Shown: piece by piece, positions 14,355 to 14,830 of the stretch | Position numbering within the stretch: the stretch's first letter is position 1 | Layout: each line of letters starts with the position of its first letter | Origin: RPQJ01 sp036277615 | GTDB taxonomy: Bacteria > Pseudomonadota > Gammaproteobacteria > Steroidobacterales > Steroidobacteraceae | DNA length: 14,830 nucleotides | Assembly: GCA_036277615.1 (NCBI GenBank) | Contig: DASUMQ010000063.1 | Coordinates: 1 to 14,830 of the forward strand | Reading direction: 5' to 3' | Made by a program: the position numbers and the translations under genes | Notes under the pieces: generated by a model | Told to the model about the DNA's origin: nothing | What the model saw: the letters and a program-made list of their open reading frames with translations, nothing else | The model's database searches: none

Positions 14355-14804
14355 ATGAAGCCCCGCCTGTCCGTCATCACGCTGGGGGTCGACGACCTCG
14401 AACGCGCCGTGGCGTTCTACCGCGACGGGCTCGGGTGGCCCACTGAGGGCATCGTCGGCCGGGAGTTCGAAAACGGCGCGGTCGCCTTCTTCATCCTGCA
14501 CGGCGGCTTGCGTATCGCGCTCTGGCCGCGCCGCAGTCTCGCCGCCGACGCGAAACTCGAACCTGGCCCACGCAGCCCCGGCGAGTTCTCGCTCGGACAC
14601 AACGTCGGGTCGCAGCGCGAGGTCGACGACGTCATGCGACAGGCCGTCGCCGCCGGCGCGCGAGTCGTCAAGCCCGCTCAACCGACGTCCTGGGGCGGCT
14701 ACGCCGGGTACTTCCAGGATCCGGACGGGCACCTCTGGGAGGTCGTCTACAACCCCCAGTGGAGCGCGGAAGACGACGACCTCGATGCCGTGCGGCCGGG
14801 TTGA
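14355..14804 (+). CDS. VOC family (glyoxalase-like) protein
   Basis: This 149-aa single-domain VOC protein starts KPRLSVITLGVDDLERAVAF (2-21) and YRDGLGWP, with the second unit at EFSLGHNVGSQREVDDVMRQ (about 76-95). It ends in the typical SWGGYAGYFQDPDGHLWEVV (112-131), whose Glu is a usual metal ligand. The His in the first strand is replaced by Thr/Leu, so the metal site may be incomplete, as in many resistance-type members. It lies 12 bp after the DUF4396 stop with no promoter or good ribosome binding site between them. It is therefore probably in the same transcript and may share its metal control. It is not closely similar to the VOC protein at 527-907. The acidic tail (SAEDDDLDAVRPG) lies outside the fold. 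Its substrate is unknown. Confidence 0.92.
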   Translation: MKPRLSVITLGVDDLERAVAFYRDGLGWPTEGIVGREFENGAVAFFILHGGLRIALWPRRSLAADAKLEPGPRSPGEFSLGHNVGSQREVDDVMRQAVAAGARVVKPAQPTSWGGYAGYFQDPDGHLWEVVYNPQWSAEDDDLDAVRPG

Positions 14805-14829
14805 GCCGGCGCGACGCAGGCCCTAGGAT
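14801..14829 (+). promoter_or_regulatory. Probable sigma-70 promoter for a gene right of the window
   Basis: TTGAGC (14801-14806) and TAGGAT (14824-14829) are separated by exactly 17 bp, and each matches its consensus at 4/6. The -35 box overlaps the stop codon of the VOC gene. The gene it would serve starts beyond the end of the window. Confidence 0.45.
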
Positions 14830-14830
14830 T

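Overview
The window is GC-rich, gene-dense bacterial chromosome. Strong Shine-Dalgarno sequences (AGGAGG/GGAGG types), several ATGA overlaps and families such as DUF2277, DUF2784, DUF4396, acetylpolyamine amidohydrolase-like deacetylases and S8 proteases with a PA insert suggest a free-living gamma- or betaproteobacterium. That placement is inference. I see no rRNA, tRNA, CRISPR array, insertion sequence or phage gene.

Layout. (1) 16-1839: a small multi-pass membrane protein converges on a minus-strand VOC/glyoxalase protein, which is divergent from a SAM-dependent methyltransferase. (2) 1866-4245, minus strand: a three-gene unit made of a conserved exported protein, an ECF-type sigma factor and a membrane-anchored presumed anti-sigma factor; the last two overlap by ATGA. 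(3) 4246-4543: a 298-bp divergent control region, the longest stretch without a gene. (4) 4544-6811: a secreted subtilisin-like protease with a complete catalytic set and a PA insert, followed by a perfect 13-bp terminator hairpin. (5) 6978-8385: DUF2277 protein and an acetylpolyamine amidohydrolase/HDAC-like enzyme, converging on a 64-aa membrane protein (8394-8588, minus). (6) 8760-11734: a run of small plus-strand genes: ABM monooxygenase, DUF1801, exported DUF1579-like, DUF2784, exported DUF4440/SnoaL-like, and an ATGA-coupled pair of tiny membrane proteins. (7) 11784-14804: RibD/DHFR-like reductase coupled to a one-TM DUF4760-like protein, an EamA transporter, a histidine-tailed DUF4396 membrane protein and a second VOC protein. 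A likely promoter for a gene outside the window lies at the right edge.

Functional reading. Most of the window is a patchwork of small stress, detoxification and envelope genes without one shared pathway. Two parts stand out. The DUF4396 gene, whose product has histidine clusters at both ends, is preceded by a sequence with the exact geometry of a CueR/MerR-type copper promoter: a TTGACA -35 box, a 19-bp spacer and a TTCC-N7-GGAA dyad. The sigma-factor unit pairs an ECF factor with a cysteine-free, Ala/Pro-rich single-TM partner that lacks the zinc-binding anti-sigma motif, plus a conserved exported protein of unknown function. This looks like a poorly described envelope-sensing module, with a secreted protease transcribed divergently from it.

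Start codons were re-chosen wherever a ribosome binding site or family N-terminus favoured an internal start. Each such choice is explained in its entry.
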